From positions 1 through 64,000 of the forward strand of contig NW_020290010.1 in the NCBI RefSeq assembly GCF_003144195.1: a DNA stretch of 64,000 nt, given 5' to 3'. The position numbers and the translations under genes were made by a program. This document shows, one piece after another, positions 30,843 through 42,183 of this stretch (positions are counted from its first letter, which is position 1; the number at the start of each line of letters is the position of its first letter). The DNA comes from Ceraceosorus guamensis. Lineage: Eukaryota > Basidiomycota > Exobasidiomycetes > Ceraceosorales > Ceraceosoraceae. The notes under the pieces were generated by a model. It was not told where the DNA came from. It did no database searches and was given only the letters and a program-made list of their open reading frames with translations.

Positions 30843-33619
30843 ATGGCGACCGAAGCAGATCGTGCCGCCATGGAATCGCAGCAGATCAATCGCATAGGCG
30901 ATATTTCGACCAAGATCCGCGAAGCTCTGAGGGCATCGCTGCCAACACCTCCTGAGCAGCATCTCACCATCATGGTGCCGGGTAAAGTCGTCAATCTGGA
31001 CGACTACAAAGTGGACACAGCCATAGACCTTGTTCTGCCTCAGCGTACTGAGCTCAACAACGCCATCCTGTGTGACGACATGCCCACTCTCGCCAACATT
31101 TCCATGGGACCTACCGGACGATCCGTGGCTAGAAGCTACGCTGCAGCCATCAGCAAGCTGGTCCCAGCAAGTGAGTGCGCCACATTGGATCCATAGGCCA
31201 TCGACGTACTGACACTGTATGCTGACCGCTCAACAGGCACGCCGGTTGGCATCGATGACGAGTCCAAGCTTACCGATGGTCACAAACGCTACAAGAAAGC
31301 GATGGCTATTCTGAGCGCCGAGATTCCCGATACGGACGAGACATTGATCTCGCGCTACACTTCCATGCAGTCCAAGTATACGCTGGCAGTCGAGGAGAAG
31401 AATGCTGCTTTCCGCCAAGCCCAAGACTCTGCCAAGGCGCTTTGGCCCAAGAATCTAAAGGAGCAGCGAAACGTGTACGATGCTTGGGTTGCAGAGAATG
31501 CCAAAACTTGGCGCGCGCGTGTGCAGGCTGCATACATGGACTGGGTCATTACGGGCAAGAAAGAGGAGGTGGAGTACTGGTTCGCCGTTGTTGATCAAGA
31601 CTCCGCCCTCGCTCGCGTCGAGAAGAGCAAGGTAAGCAGTGCTGCTCTTCGCAATGTCAGCCTGAAACACATACTAACGACGTCTAGATTTGTGCCCGTG
31701 TCTGTTGCGCACATTAGGAAGTCATGCGATGGGCCGTCGTCCAGGACTCTGATGGGTCTTGCGAGTACAGCAAAGTCAAGCTCGAGCCGAGCGACTGGTG
31801 AGTGCGAGACGACAGAAAACAGGAAAACAATGCTGTAGCCCGTCATTGACTGCGCCCCACTACCAGGGCGAACAAGTGCCTAGACAAAATCGCCCTCGGT
31901 ACAAATCAGACAAAGTCCGTCGATTGGTACGATTTCGAGATCAAGCGTCTGCTGAAGACCAATCAAATGCTTGGACTCCTGAAAGACAAGGACAATGCAG
32001 CCCAACTAAAAGTTGGCATGAGCAAAGAGGAGCAGACAGCCGCCGTAACCACGTACAGTGAGTGTGGGCTGCGTTTTGGATGGGATTAATGGGCAAATCT
32101 GAAAGTTCTTCGGCGGTATTTGGTCCTGTAGACAACGCAAAGAAAGCCACCGACGACGCTTTGAAGGCGTATCACACTGCTATCAAGACGCGGGACGAAG
32201 CTGCGATTAAGAATGGGAACAACAAAAGCAATACAACAAATGACGATGCGGTTGCGCGGTGCAAACAGGATTATCAGCTAAAGCAGCGCTTGCAAGACGA
32301 AGCCGAAATCAAACAGCAAATCGCAGTCGCGCAAGATGCCAATCGCGAACTGATCGACAAGGCCACGGGCGATGATGGATTTTTCAGCAAGCAGATCACA
32401 GCTAACCTGGCCGAAATTGAGAGGCTCTCGACGCTGCGAAGCAAGGCAGTATCGGCAAGCGGGGATCAGGCTGAAAAGCCCGAGGATAAGCTCGTTGCCA
32501 TGCTTGCCCAGCAAGCTTCCATTCCCGCCAAAGTACCTGAGCCCGGCGCAGCCACGATCCAAGCTCCTGGAGCGGAAGGTGCTGCCGGTGGGACCGCCGC
32601 TCGACCGCTCGTCGACTACTTTACGCCAATCACCGTCGAGATCTCTTCGCAAAGCTCAAACGAATCGTCCAAAGAGTCTGCCAAGTCCTACTCATTCGGC
32701 GCCAAGGCTCGTTATGGTTTTGCCTCGGCTTCCGTCAATGTCTCGCACTCGGACGCGCAAGCTTCCGCAAACAAGGAAATGCTCGAATCCAACGTCAAGA
32801 TTTCGTTCGAAGTGATGCGCGTAGACATCAACCGACCTTGGCTGCGCGGCGAGCTGTTCTATGATGAAGACCTCGTTGTTAGCCAGCAGGACAAGTGAGT
32901 AGAAAGGTGCCCTGCCCTGCCGTCCACAAATACTTGGGCGCGCTCACTCCGTTTGTACGCCCAAACCACAGACTTTCTCCCGGCTTCGGAAAGCTCAAGG
33001 AGCTCATCAATTCCACGGCTCCTAACGCCGACACTGCACGCCAAGAATACTCGTCCTTTCCCATGTACCCCGTCGGTGAGTGCTCACGGCGAAAGCTGCT
33101 TAGCCGTCCAACAACTGTCTGAATCATGTCCGGAATGCCGCACCTTCAGCGTTCCTGGTGGCCACCAATGTCGTGCTCGAAATTTCCGGCAGCACATCCT
33201 CGTTGCAGACCTACATGAACTCTTCCTCCACCACGGCCAAAGCTAGCGTTGCCTACGGACCCTTTGGAGAGGCGGAAGGCAGCTACGCCAAGTCGAATTC
33301 GGAGAAGGGCGCAACGTGCAAAGCCACCTCGTCCGGATGCCGGTAAGTCCAGCGTTGCTGCGCGCCTTGCCCAATCACGCGTGACCTTTCTCTAACACCA
33401 CGACGAGATGCTGCGACCTTGTCTCACCTCGCAAGCATCGAGATGAAAGCTCCACAGATCATTGGATGGGTATCCCAACTCCTGCCCGCACTTCCGCGCG
33501 CAGAAGACAATACGGAATTCAAGGCATTCTTGAATCCGGCTGCCGCCGCCCCGACGCAGTCCAATGCGAGCAAACCCAGTGCGTCTCCCACGGCTCCAAC
33601 ACAGCCGTCGACCGCCTAG
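30843..33619 (+). CDS. Uncharacterised 745-residue protein, no family recognised
   Basis: Eight exons: 30843-31170, 31237-31631, 31718-31797, 31867-32057, 32132-32894, 32972-33075, 33150-33342 and 33436-33619. Every junction has a GTGAGT/GTAAG(T/C) donor, an AG acceptor and consistent phase, so this is a real spliced gene. There is no signal peptide or membrane helix. The N-terminal half is helical with charged coiled-coil-like stretches (for example RCKQDYQLKQRLQDEAEIKQ). The C-terminal half is beta-rich, with two Ser/Ala/Gly alternating segments, KSYSFGAKARYGFASASVNV and KASVAYGPFGEAEGSYAKS. Each is flanked by conserved-looking blocks (ISFEVMRVDINRPWL and APQIIGWVSQLLPALPR). I have an impression that similar proteins occur in other basidiomycetes, but no function is known to me. 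Cytosolic by default. Confidence 0.85.
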
Positions 33620-33945
33620 ACCGCAATCCTCGAGGCGCCCATTCACTGAGGGGAGAAGACCGAGTACCAGCACCTGTTTTTCGAGTCGGCCGGGCTAGAG
33701 AACGCTCCACGCCCCTTTCGTTTACCCCCGATCATTGTTTACTCCAAAGCGACTGCACCGCTTCCTGCGGATCGAATGAACGATGATGAAAGCGCGCATG
33801 CGGTCTGGCCGATTGACATGTCAACACGAGTATGCACGCGAGTGTGAGCCGTCTAAGGTGACTTGTTAAGATTTTGACAATCTCCATGATTTCTACGACG
33901 TCGCGAAGCGAGCCTGCTAACCTTTGTCTGGTCGTGACCTGCGCT
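33620..33945. other. Convergent 3' spacer
   Basis: 326 nt between two convergent stop codons. Nothing else is seen. Confidence 0.5.
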
Positions 33946-36900
33946 TCACTTCATTGCACGAAATACCCTTTCATTCCGACTCTGATCGGGCAGCTTCGCC
34001 GAGAGCTGATCGATCAACCTGAACTGGAACGGGAACCTGGCTGGATATAAGAATGGCCTCAAATCGAAGCCTGTGCAGCGATGGCGTGTAGCGAGAAGAC
34101 AATGACAGTAGAAGTCAGCTGCTAGCAGCGAAGCGCACCTCTCTCTGTACTTACGGTTATCATCTGGGCTGTATGACTCCTGCATTCGCAAGCCAAAGAG
34201 ACAAGTGAGCCACCTATTTTCGACGTCCACGTCACCGCTTCACGACTCACAGCATGATAGCTAGGCGTAATGGTCGTCATCTTGTGTCTGTTTCTAGCAT
34301 ACTCGAAGAAGAACAATTTCACCTTTTCGGCCACCTGCGTGGGCGAATGAGTATCTTTCCACTCGACCACCAGCTTGCTGAACATGCTCCACGGTCCACA
34401 TTTTGACACCTTTCTGAGCTTGCCGAAAATCGACAGCTCGTCGTACGTCATTCCCATGTCAGCCTTGATCAGAGGGAGTAAGAAGAAGTCAGTCTGGAGA
34501 TGTACCTGCAGATCAATCGCGCGTCAGCTCACCTCATCGGCCTGGACGTAATCGGCAGTGATGGGCTCCAACTCGGCCGTAGGCACAGCGTCGAGGAAAC
34601 TTTGCAGTACGGGCAAGTCGAAAGCTGTTGTCGCGTATGCGATGAAGCGCTTCAAATCCGTCTTGGAGATCGCTCCGATGGGATTGAGGTCCGCGGATGA
34701 ACAGTCGTACTTTGTCAGATAGCCTCTCAAGCTGTGCGAGACGCGACGCAGGGGGCAGTCAGAACATAGTCGACACGAAACGTCGGACGATACCTTGACT
34801 CACCTCTCATCGACATTGGCGCTGCCCAACACCAGCAGGCTACCACTCTGACCGCGCACCCAGGGAGTCAACTGCGCAAAGAGGTACGCCAGCAGCATCC
34901 TCAATCGAGCTTGAATGTTTTGAAGCGCCAAGTTCTCCGCAGAGCTTCCTCCGTGCACCTTGAAGCGCGGAGTCTGGCTCGTGACGAGTGTGAAGAGCTG
35001 GACGATGGCAGTGATGATGAGATCCATGTTCAGGTCGATGTGGTACCTGGTAAAGAAGCGATAGTCGTCAGCGGCCGCAGCTTTGCGCTTGTAGAGATTG
35101 CCCCGGAGGCACTCACGAGCCAATCGCCTGAGCCAGCTGCTTTGCTCTATTTCTCGTGTCGGCACTGCTGTTACTCGTGCCCATGTAGCAAGTCACGAAA
35201 AGTCTATTGCAGACGTCCTGAGGAGAAGCAGGAATCCAGTCGCTTTCCTCTTTCTCTCCCACGATCCTTCGCAAATCTTCAAGCACCAACTTCGAAGTGT
35301 CTACTTGTTCTTTGTTGTAGGCGCGCGTCTTGTCTGGCAACGCCGCTTGCTCGTACACCAATCTGCACATGCTGTACACGATGACGCTCGTCGCACAAGA
35401 ATCTATGCCTCCGCTCAATGGTATGAAATATCCCTGAGTTCGAGATCGCCGAAGGTAGTCCCAGAGCCAGCAGGCGGGGCCCAAGCTGTGGTCCAATGCG
35501 TCGTCGGTGTATGTCAGCACCAAGTCGAGGCAGAGTGCGTGCGCGCAGGCATCTGCTCACGCAATCTCTTCCTCTGGAAGATGGTAGAATGGATCTCTAG
35601 ACTTGCTGGGATGCTCAGAGAGCAATGCCTCGCTCGTATTCTTGGACACTTCAAAGTCTACAAAAATCCTCTCGAAACCTTGCCCCTGCCTGTTCCCTTG
35701 ACTTCTCGAGGCGGCTTGCATGCCTCTTGATTTTGCGCTCCTGCAGGCTCTGACCTCCTCCAGATCTACAGTAGCAGAAACGACTTGTACATCCTGCAGA
35801 CTGAATTGCGTACCTTGGCCCACGAGAGAGCCGTTGACTGCGATGAGGGGACATCCGTCATAGTACAGCCGATCGCCGTCACAACCTTGCTGGTTCGCAT
35901 ACAGATACACGCCCCCAAGCTGCCAAGCGCGAGTAAGCTGCTTCAGAAAATGCTCTCCCAGATGCGAGGTCGACGCGCGCACGTACCTTGAGCGTCGCTT
36001 CTCTGATCAGCTCCACCCTCGTCGACAATTTGCGCAGCTCGTGATGGCTCGCAGAAGCGTTGAGGAAGATTTCGACTCCATCCAAGCCTTGAGCGATGTG
36101 AGGGCTTGTGTGTGCAGAAGGAGTGAGCACAGTATTCGCTCATGAGCCCTCCTCTTCGCGACGTGACCACCCACCTATCCGGCGTAAAAAGTTCCTCGCA
36201 CAGCTCTACACCAATGCAAGTGTCGCGAGTCTGCACCACCGCATCGCCAAATCTCACAGTCTCCTGTCCAGAGAGAGACCTGATGATCTCTGGAAGCACA
36301 AACTCGTCCGTCTCGCCTCTGCGCGTCCAAGGGGTAAAGTACCTCATCTCCCTGTAGTTGCCATCGTTTGCCAGCCACATTTTGGGTCTGATGAGGAGGA
36401 TGCGTCGATTGTGGATGAGCACGCGGCAATTGTAAAGCACTGAGCGGTGCAGCACCGGCCTGGCAAGGTGCGACAGGAAGTGTGAGTTGGGCATCGCGAA
36501 ATGCTCCTCCCAAATGCGGGCCATACGCTCACATGCCAGTATCCACAATCACGTCATCCGTCGCATCGCTCTGGAGGAGTTCCCTCAGCACCTGCCAGCT
36601 GTGAAGCGTCGTGTCTTGCTCGAGAAAGTGATCGAAGCACTTGAGCATGTCGCGGGATGGTGATGCTAAATCAGCAACAGAGCGTTGTAGAGCATGTATG
36701 CGGATGGTGCGCGCCCACAACTTACCCCATAGCCGCTGCAAAAGTCCAACAAGGGGCGTCGAGGATGAAGAGCGCGTGCGAATCAGCACGCTGCTTGAGC
36801 CTCGCTCTGCTCTCTTGCCCATCGACTCCTATCAGGTTTGCTCACGGGATCTCCAATTCCGGTCCCAGCCTGATCCTCGCTCCCTGCGCCTTTGCGCTCC

Positions 36901-37059
36901 TAATGGAGCTCGATATCCTGTCCCTATTCCCATCAAAGTCCAAAGCCCACTGGTTCAGGGAGCAAGTAGCGACCTTGCTGCAAGCGGGTGCAGAAGGGGC
37001 AACGCATTGAGACAATGTTCAAGCTGATGCGGTGACTCTACTCACACGTATTGAGGCAT
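33946..37059 (-). CDS. QNS1: Glutamine-dependent NAD+ synthetase
   Basis: Thirteen exons: 37059-37046, 36977-36846, 36735-36726, 36639-36533, 36459-36175, 36104-35987, 35919-35561, 35485-35117, 35046-34804, 34731-34533, 34463-34251, 34179-34155 and 34070-33946, giving 732 residues. The enzyme amidates deamido-NAD using glutamine-derived ammonia. The N-terminal nitrilase-type glutaminase shows [43 protein letters not shown] and the nucleophile region [11 protein letters not shown]. The C-terminal synthetase shows the ATP-binding loop [10 protein letters not shown], then [18 protein letters not shown] and the typical end [15 protein letters not shown]. Exon 1 is 14 nt, exon 3 is a 10-nt microexon that supplies the GYG of EIPGYG, and exon 12 is 25 nt. 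Phases agree at all twelve junctions. Confidence 0.95.
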
Positions 37060-37649
37060 GTTGCCCAGCGCGGGAAGACTGTATTCTGATCAAATTCCTG
37101 CCCCTCTTCCTCGTCCTTTTCTGCTGCTGAGCACGTCGCGCCTCGCAACGAGTCGCCCTGAGCGCTGAGAAAAAGAGTGCAAAGAGCTCCTTTCAACGTC
37201 TCCTCCACTCCTTCGACAAGCGGATGATGGACGACAGGTCGAGCAACGAACGGATCAGCAACTCGTGAAGCATCGTGACTGTGACTTTATGATCGGGCAA
37301 GCCAACGTGGAGGTCGAGTCACCGCACACGTCTCTGCGGACTCGGGCCGGTCACGTGCGCGCACGAGAGTGTGTTCGAGACGCCTGACTGCACGCACATT
37401 CAAGATTTCCTGTCTTAAGACGAGAATCGCGCTTGGGTTTCGAGGTGCGACGCGGTGAAATTACAAAGGATGAGGGAAGCATATTGATCGAGGCAGCACA
37501 TAGAGGGGCAAAACGAGTAGGGGCGAGTCAATCCGAAGATCTACAGTACATGTCGGTTCAGACGACAACCAGATGGAAAAGTTACGAGACTCCATTGAGG
37601 AAACACTGCCAGTCGAGCTAATGCGCAGCGCTCCGATGGACGAGTGGAA
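37060..37649. other. QNS1 promoter / membrane-protein 3' flank
   Basis: 590 nt. No gene is supported; a short plus-strand frame at 37433-37621 has no recognisable feature. Confidence 0.5.
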
Positions 37650-40388
37650 TCAAGGATAATGAGACCTATCCGTCCTTCGGAGCTGTCGAATGCTATTCGC
37701 GAAGGCCCAGCGCGGGCTGGTGCCTGGATCACCGCGAGTGGAATCGTGTCGCGGTGTCGCTGAGGCCTGGCTTTCAGCTAACTGGCGCTCGCGTCCAGAA
37801 GGACCTCCGGCAAGGCTTGCTGGTGGCTCATCGTCATCGTCTGCTCTACCACCCCCAGAAATGATGACCGGTCCTTCGTCCAGCCAGTCCCCATCATGTG
37901 GACGAGCTCCTGCTCCCCGCACCTCGACTCGTGGCGTCGAGAAGGGGTTTTCGGATCCTCCTGTCGTCGCTGTCGTTGAGCGGGCCTCTTGCGCCATGCC
38001 GCTTGGTGGTGTAGATCGATGATGTGCCGATCGAGTTCTCGATCGACTTTGCTCGCGAGACAAAGAGCGAGCGGAAGCAGTTTGACCAACTTCACGGAAG
38101 GTCATCGTGGGCGAAGCTTGCGGTGTGTCCCTATTCCGAGAACCAGAAGAAGATGTCCTCTGATCTGTGCTCGTGGCATTGCCCGTGCCTTCTCCTGAAA
38201 GGGTGCCGCTGCTATCGCGGCCCATGCTTTCGGTAGCTTCAGCGCTCAAATTGACCGCGCCGGCATGTCCGTCCAGACCCAAAGCGGGCACATGCCGGAC
38301 CTGCGTTGCGGACCTTCTGGCGCTATTGCTCCTCCGAGCCTCTCCCTCATCCATGCCGATCCGACGCTCGATGCGCGGATCGAACATCATGTGCCTCAGT
38401 CCGGGTCCATTCGTCGACCTAGACGCGTGCAACATCTGATCCCGGAGCACAGACTGCTCGGTAGCGGCTCGACGAGCTGCCACTTCGTGAGCTCTTCTCA
38501 ATCTGTTGTAACGACGCGTGATCCAACTGGGCGTGTAGGAGATGAGCGCCTGTCCCAGCGGTTGGAACCAACCCGGAGCAGAGGTGGATGTGGGATGGGT
38601 ATCGCTGGACGATCCAGCTGTAGTCAAGGCATCATCCGCTGGGTTGTTGCTTCCCACGACCGTGCCTGGAGGGCCATTGCGGGCCTCATCGTGCACCTCC
38701 ACACCTCGCAAATCAGCTTCGGGTGAATGCCTCCTTTCTGCAGCGTTGCGCGCCTCATTTCCCGAGACGCCTTCCAACTCGATCTCCTCGTTGGGTTCAG
38801 AAGATGAGCCGTGATGTGGTCTTCGCAATCTAGCGTTCGTCTCGCCAACCATCTTGTCTTTGAATCTCCTCACGTGGCCCATCAAAGCAGTGTCGCCATC
38901 AGCTCCACTGCCAGCTTCAGTGCCATTTGCAGCGGCTGTAGCAGCGGCAGCCTCGGCCTTCCTCCTGTGTCGCTCTTCTCGGTCCCGCTTGCGTTTGATG
39001 CGCTCTTCACGCTTTCGCAAGCGCTCTTGTCGCTCGACTCTGTCTTCCACCTCACCAATGCCCTGTAGAGTGCGCGTGGCCAACGCGCGTGAGCCTGCGC
39101 AGGTGCGAATCACCGTCGACACGATACTCACCATGCCTGAGCCGACCCACCACCAGAAGCCGAGCCAGCTTTGCCAGATCGTCAGTGTCCAACACATGTC
39201 CGGCAGCCACCAAACGCGATCAAAGGCGATCTCAACAAAGCTGATGGCCGTGTTGATGATGGCCAATCCGACGCTACCGCCACCAAAAGCAGCCGTCCCT
39301 CCATCCGTCCTCCAGGCTCTTCTGCGATTCACCAAGAGACCCCAAATCAGCAGCGCAGAAGTGTAGAGCAAGGTCAATGTGCTGTTGCAAATGTTCCGAA
39401 TTGCGTCTCCTAGATCTGAGGTTTTGACGTCGTCAGATGAGGAGAGAGCGGTAAACTCCATGCCAGAAGCCGCAAGAGCCAGCGGGCCCAACATCCACAA
39501 TATCAAGCGTGCCTCCAGCGCCGATGGGAACAGCAGCGTCAAGAATTGAATGTGCGTCAACTGCGGACAGTGAAAGGCGAAAGAGGGTCAATGCTTTGAC
39601 ACAGCTTAAGGCCAAAGAGGCATGCGACTCACATGTGCCAGTGCAGTTGTGCAAGCACGCATGAGCAGGAAAAAGGCCTCTTGCACCGTCGTCCAGGTGC
39701 CGTCCTGAGGGGGAATCTGAACACCAATGTATGCGAACATGTAAGGCCACGTGTGGCTTTGATGGTGGAGCTTCCTGAGGACAATGTTCAATTGCACGCT
39801 TAGGCTGATAAGAAGCATTGCTGTGCTGACTGCTTGCAAGAGGTAATTTCTCGAGCTCAGCGGGTAGTGGTACTGAGCCGTGAATAGCAGGTGAATGCCA
39901 AGGATGGTGACGAGCGCCAAGTTGATGCCGTTGGCGACAATCTGAGCGGGCATGCTGAATGCAAAGTCGGGCATGATGGCCAGCAGAGGATCGTGCGGCT
40001 GGCCGGGGCTCGTGGGTGTTGGCTGTCCCTCCATCCTGCTCACTCCAGTTGGCAACTGAGCTACCGAATCTTCATCCGAGCCGTCCGAGCTAGAAGTGGG
40101 ATACAAGATTGTACTGGTCGCCTCTCCTGATCCCAGAGTGGAGATCGAGGAGCCGTTGCTCAGCGTGCTGGAAGGAACAAAGGTGATGCCTTGGGTAGCT
40201 TCGGAGGGCAACGCTGACAACGAGCCTGACGTGCTACCTAGCGCCTCACTCTGGCTTGAGGCTTGTCGCGCAGCAAGCACATCTCTTGGTTGAAAATTGA
40301 CGGTCGCCTCCTCTCGAGCCAGTGTGGGCTTCGTGCAGAGTATGGCAGCGCAAGCGAGGGCAATCAGCCAGATCGATCTGCGGCGCAT
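37650..40388 (-). CDS. Signal-peptide plus seven-helix membrane protein with long disordered tail, function unknown
   Basis: Two certain exons, 40388-39633 and 39560-37650 (888 codons). A second, in-frame 69-nt intron is likely at 39131-39063 (GTGAGT...CTACAG); removing it joins WVGSGM to GIGEVEDRVERQERL and gives 865 residues. From the chosen Met (40388) the order is: signal peptide (MRRRSIWLIALACAAILC), a Ser/Thr-rich extracellular part of ~120 residues, then seven hydrophobic helices ending in WLGFWWWVGSGM. A highly basic and charged helix (about ERLRKREERIKRKRDREE) follows, then ~450 disordered cytoplasmic residues rich in Ser, Arg and Gly. This topology is receptor-like, but I see no signature of a known GPCR class. 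Upstream in-frame Mets to 40877 exist but would bury the signal peptide. Confidence 0.8.
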
Positions 40389-42183
40389 GTTCAAATTCAA
40401 TGCGCTGCTCCTCCCTTTCTTGAGGTTGAGAGGCGTGATCCGTCTGCTACGCTTGGGCGCATGCCCTGACCAGTCGGTAGAGGGGTCGGTGTCTACATGT
40501 CCATGCGCATACATCCCCATCTGTCTCGCGTGAGCTACCTCTCTACGTTCCACTCTGCTTCCAGATGGCAAGAGGGAATGTGCGCAGCCTGCGCACCGCC
40601 TCACAATGCTCTCGCAGCGCTCATCGGACTGTGACAATTGTGCTGAAGTTGAAGCTATGGGCATCGTCGCAGCAGAGCGCCTCCTGTCCACGTACGGAGT
40701 GACCGTTGTCTCGAGGTGCGCCCAACGCGCGAACCGTTCTTTATCTGCCGTGCTTGATGTCCGCCTCTCGCGGTGGAAGCTGGAAGCTCTGGCAGCCGGG
40801 ATGGTATGCTTTTGGTGCAAGTAAGTGCACGTGCGCGTGGGGTGGCAGGTGTCTGGGGAGCCGAGTATTGTCGCCAAATCTAACCAAACTTAGAATGGCG
40901 CTGCGAGGTGCTGTCGCGAGTGCGATCTGGGAACGAGTGAATGGAGCTCGTGGCTGTGAGCTGCAGCAGAGCGGAATCCGAGGGATGGCGGCATGGGATG
41001 GTACGATCACCGCAAGCAGCTTCATCATGCACCGCCGTGCAAGTGAGTGCTGAGGCGGCAAGCGGGCGGTCGCGTTTCGCGCAGCATGGATGGATGCAGC
41101 ATGGTCGACCACAGCGCCGGTGCAGGCGCGGGGCCATGCAGCGACGAATCGTGAATCGCGGTAAGCGCATGCCGCCAAGACAAGAGACTCTTGACTCATC
41201 ATTTTGATTTCGTTATTGTTCGTGATTTGAATCAAGCTTGTCGCGCAAAGTCGACTCGTGACTTGGGAGTGATCATGTGAGTTCACTATTCGAACAGTCA
41301 AGAGTACACGTTCAAATTCTAATTTGAATCCGACCTTGAAAAGTCTACTTGGCTGAACTTCATGATTCATGTAATTATTCATGAGGGAGGATTCAAGATG
41401 CAAGATTCTTGATTATGATTCTGTTTCCTTCATTCAAGATTCAGGACTGACATTCAACAATTCTTGATTCATTGATTTCTGATTTGCGAGGCGGGACTCT
41501 TTGACTGTTGACTCTTTGCTGCCGTTTGTTGGCTTGGTCAAGTGAGCTTTATTGGATTTTGAGGCAAAGTACAAGATTTGAGGTGCGAGAGAGACGCAAG
41601 TGATGGGATTCAATTTAGAGCTGTTTCAAGAAGGGCGCAGCCGGCCCGCGCGCCTTCTGCACGTTTGAGCTAGCCGCGATCAGTCACGGGTTTCTGCGAA
41701 TCGAATGCGGTTTGAATCTTGATTTTAATCCAGAATCTGCGCCCGCGGTCGATCCACGCCGTCGAGTCACGAGTCAAGAGTCTTGCGTATGCTGCATAGC
41801 AACGCTCGCGAGTTCTATGCGCACTGCTGCTGCACCCCAAAGGCGCGATAAGGGCGCGCGCGCTGCATGCAGGCATGCGCTCGAAGATGAGGCGAGGCGA
41901 GGCTCGCGCGGCGAAGAAGAAAGTCGAAAGAAAGTCTTGAGTCACAGTCGTGAGTGAGTGAGTGAGCCTTGATGGGGTCAAGTCGCTGCATTGTCGAGTT
42001 GACTACTCATCTCGCTCGTGATACTCGTGACTCGTGACGATCACGACTGCTGCATGGAGTCCTGAGCCAAGCACCTCCTCCAACGCCCTCGTCTCCCTCC
42101 ACCACCTCTTCACCCAACGCGCACTTCCCGACCTTCTTCAGCCTCTTACCCGCCCGCCGCCAGCAGCTTGGCGGCCGTCCATC
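40389..42183. other. Divergent spacer with ATTC[G/T]TGATT and ACTCGTGACT motifs
   Basis: 1.8 kb between divergent starts. Motif-rich patches are seen at 41141-41160 (GAATCGTGAATC), 41381-41490 (several ATTCTTGATT and inverses), 41766-41782 and 42001-42050 (GTGATACTCGTGACTCGTGACGATCACGA type). A GTGA tetramer run lies at 41951-41965. Predicted frames through here are short or antisense. Confidence 0.6.
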
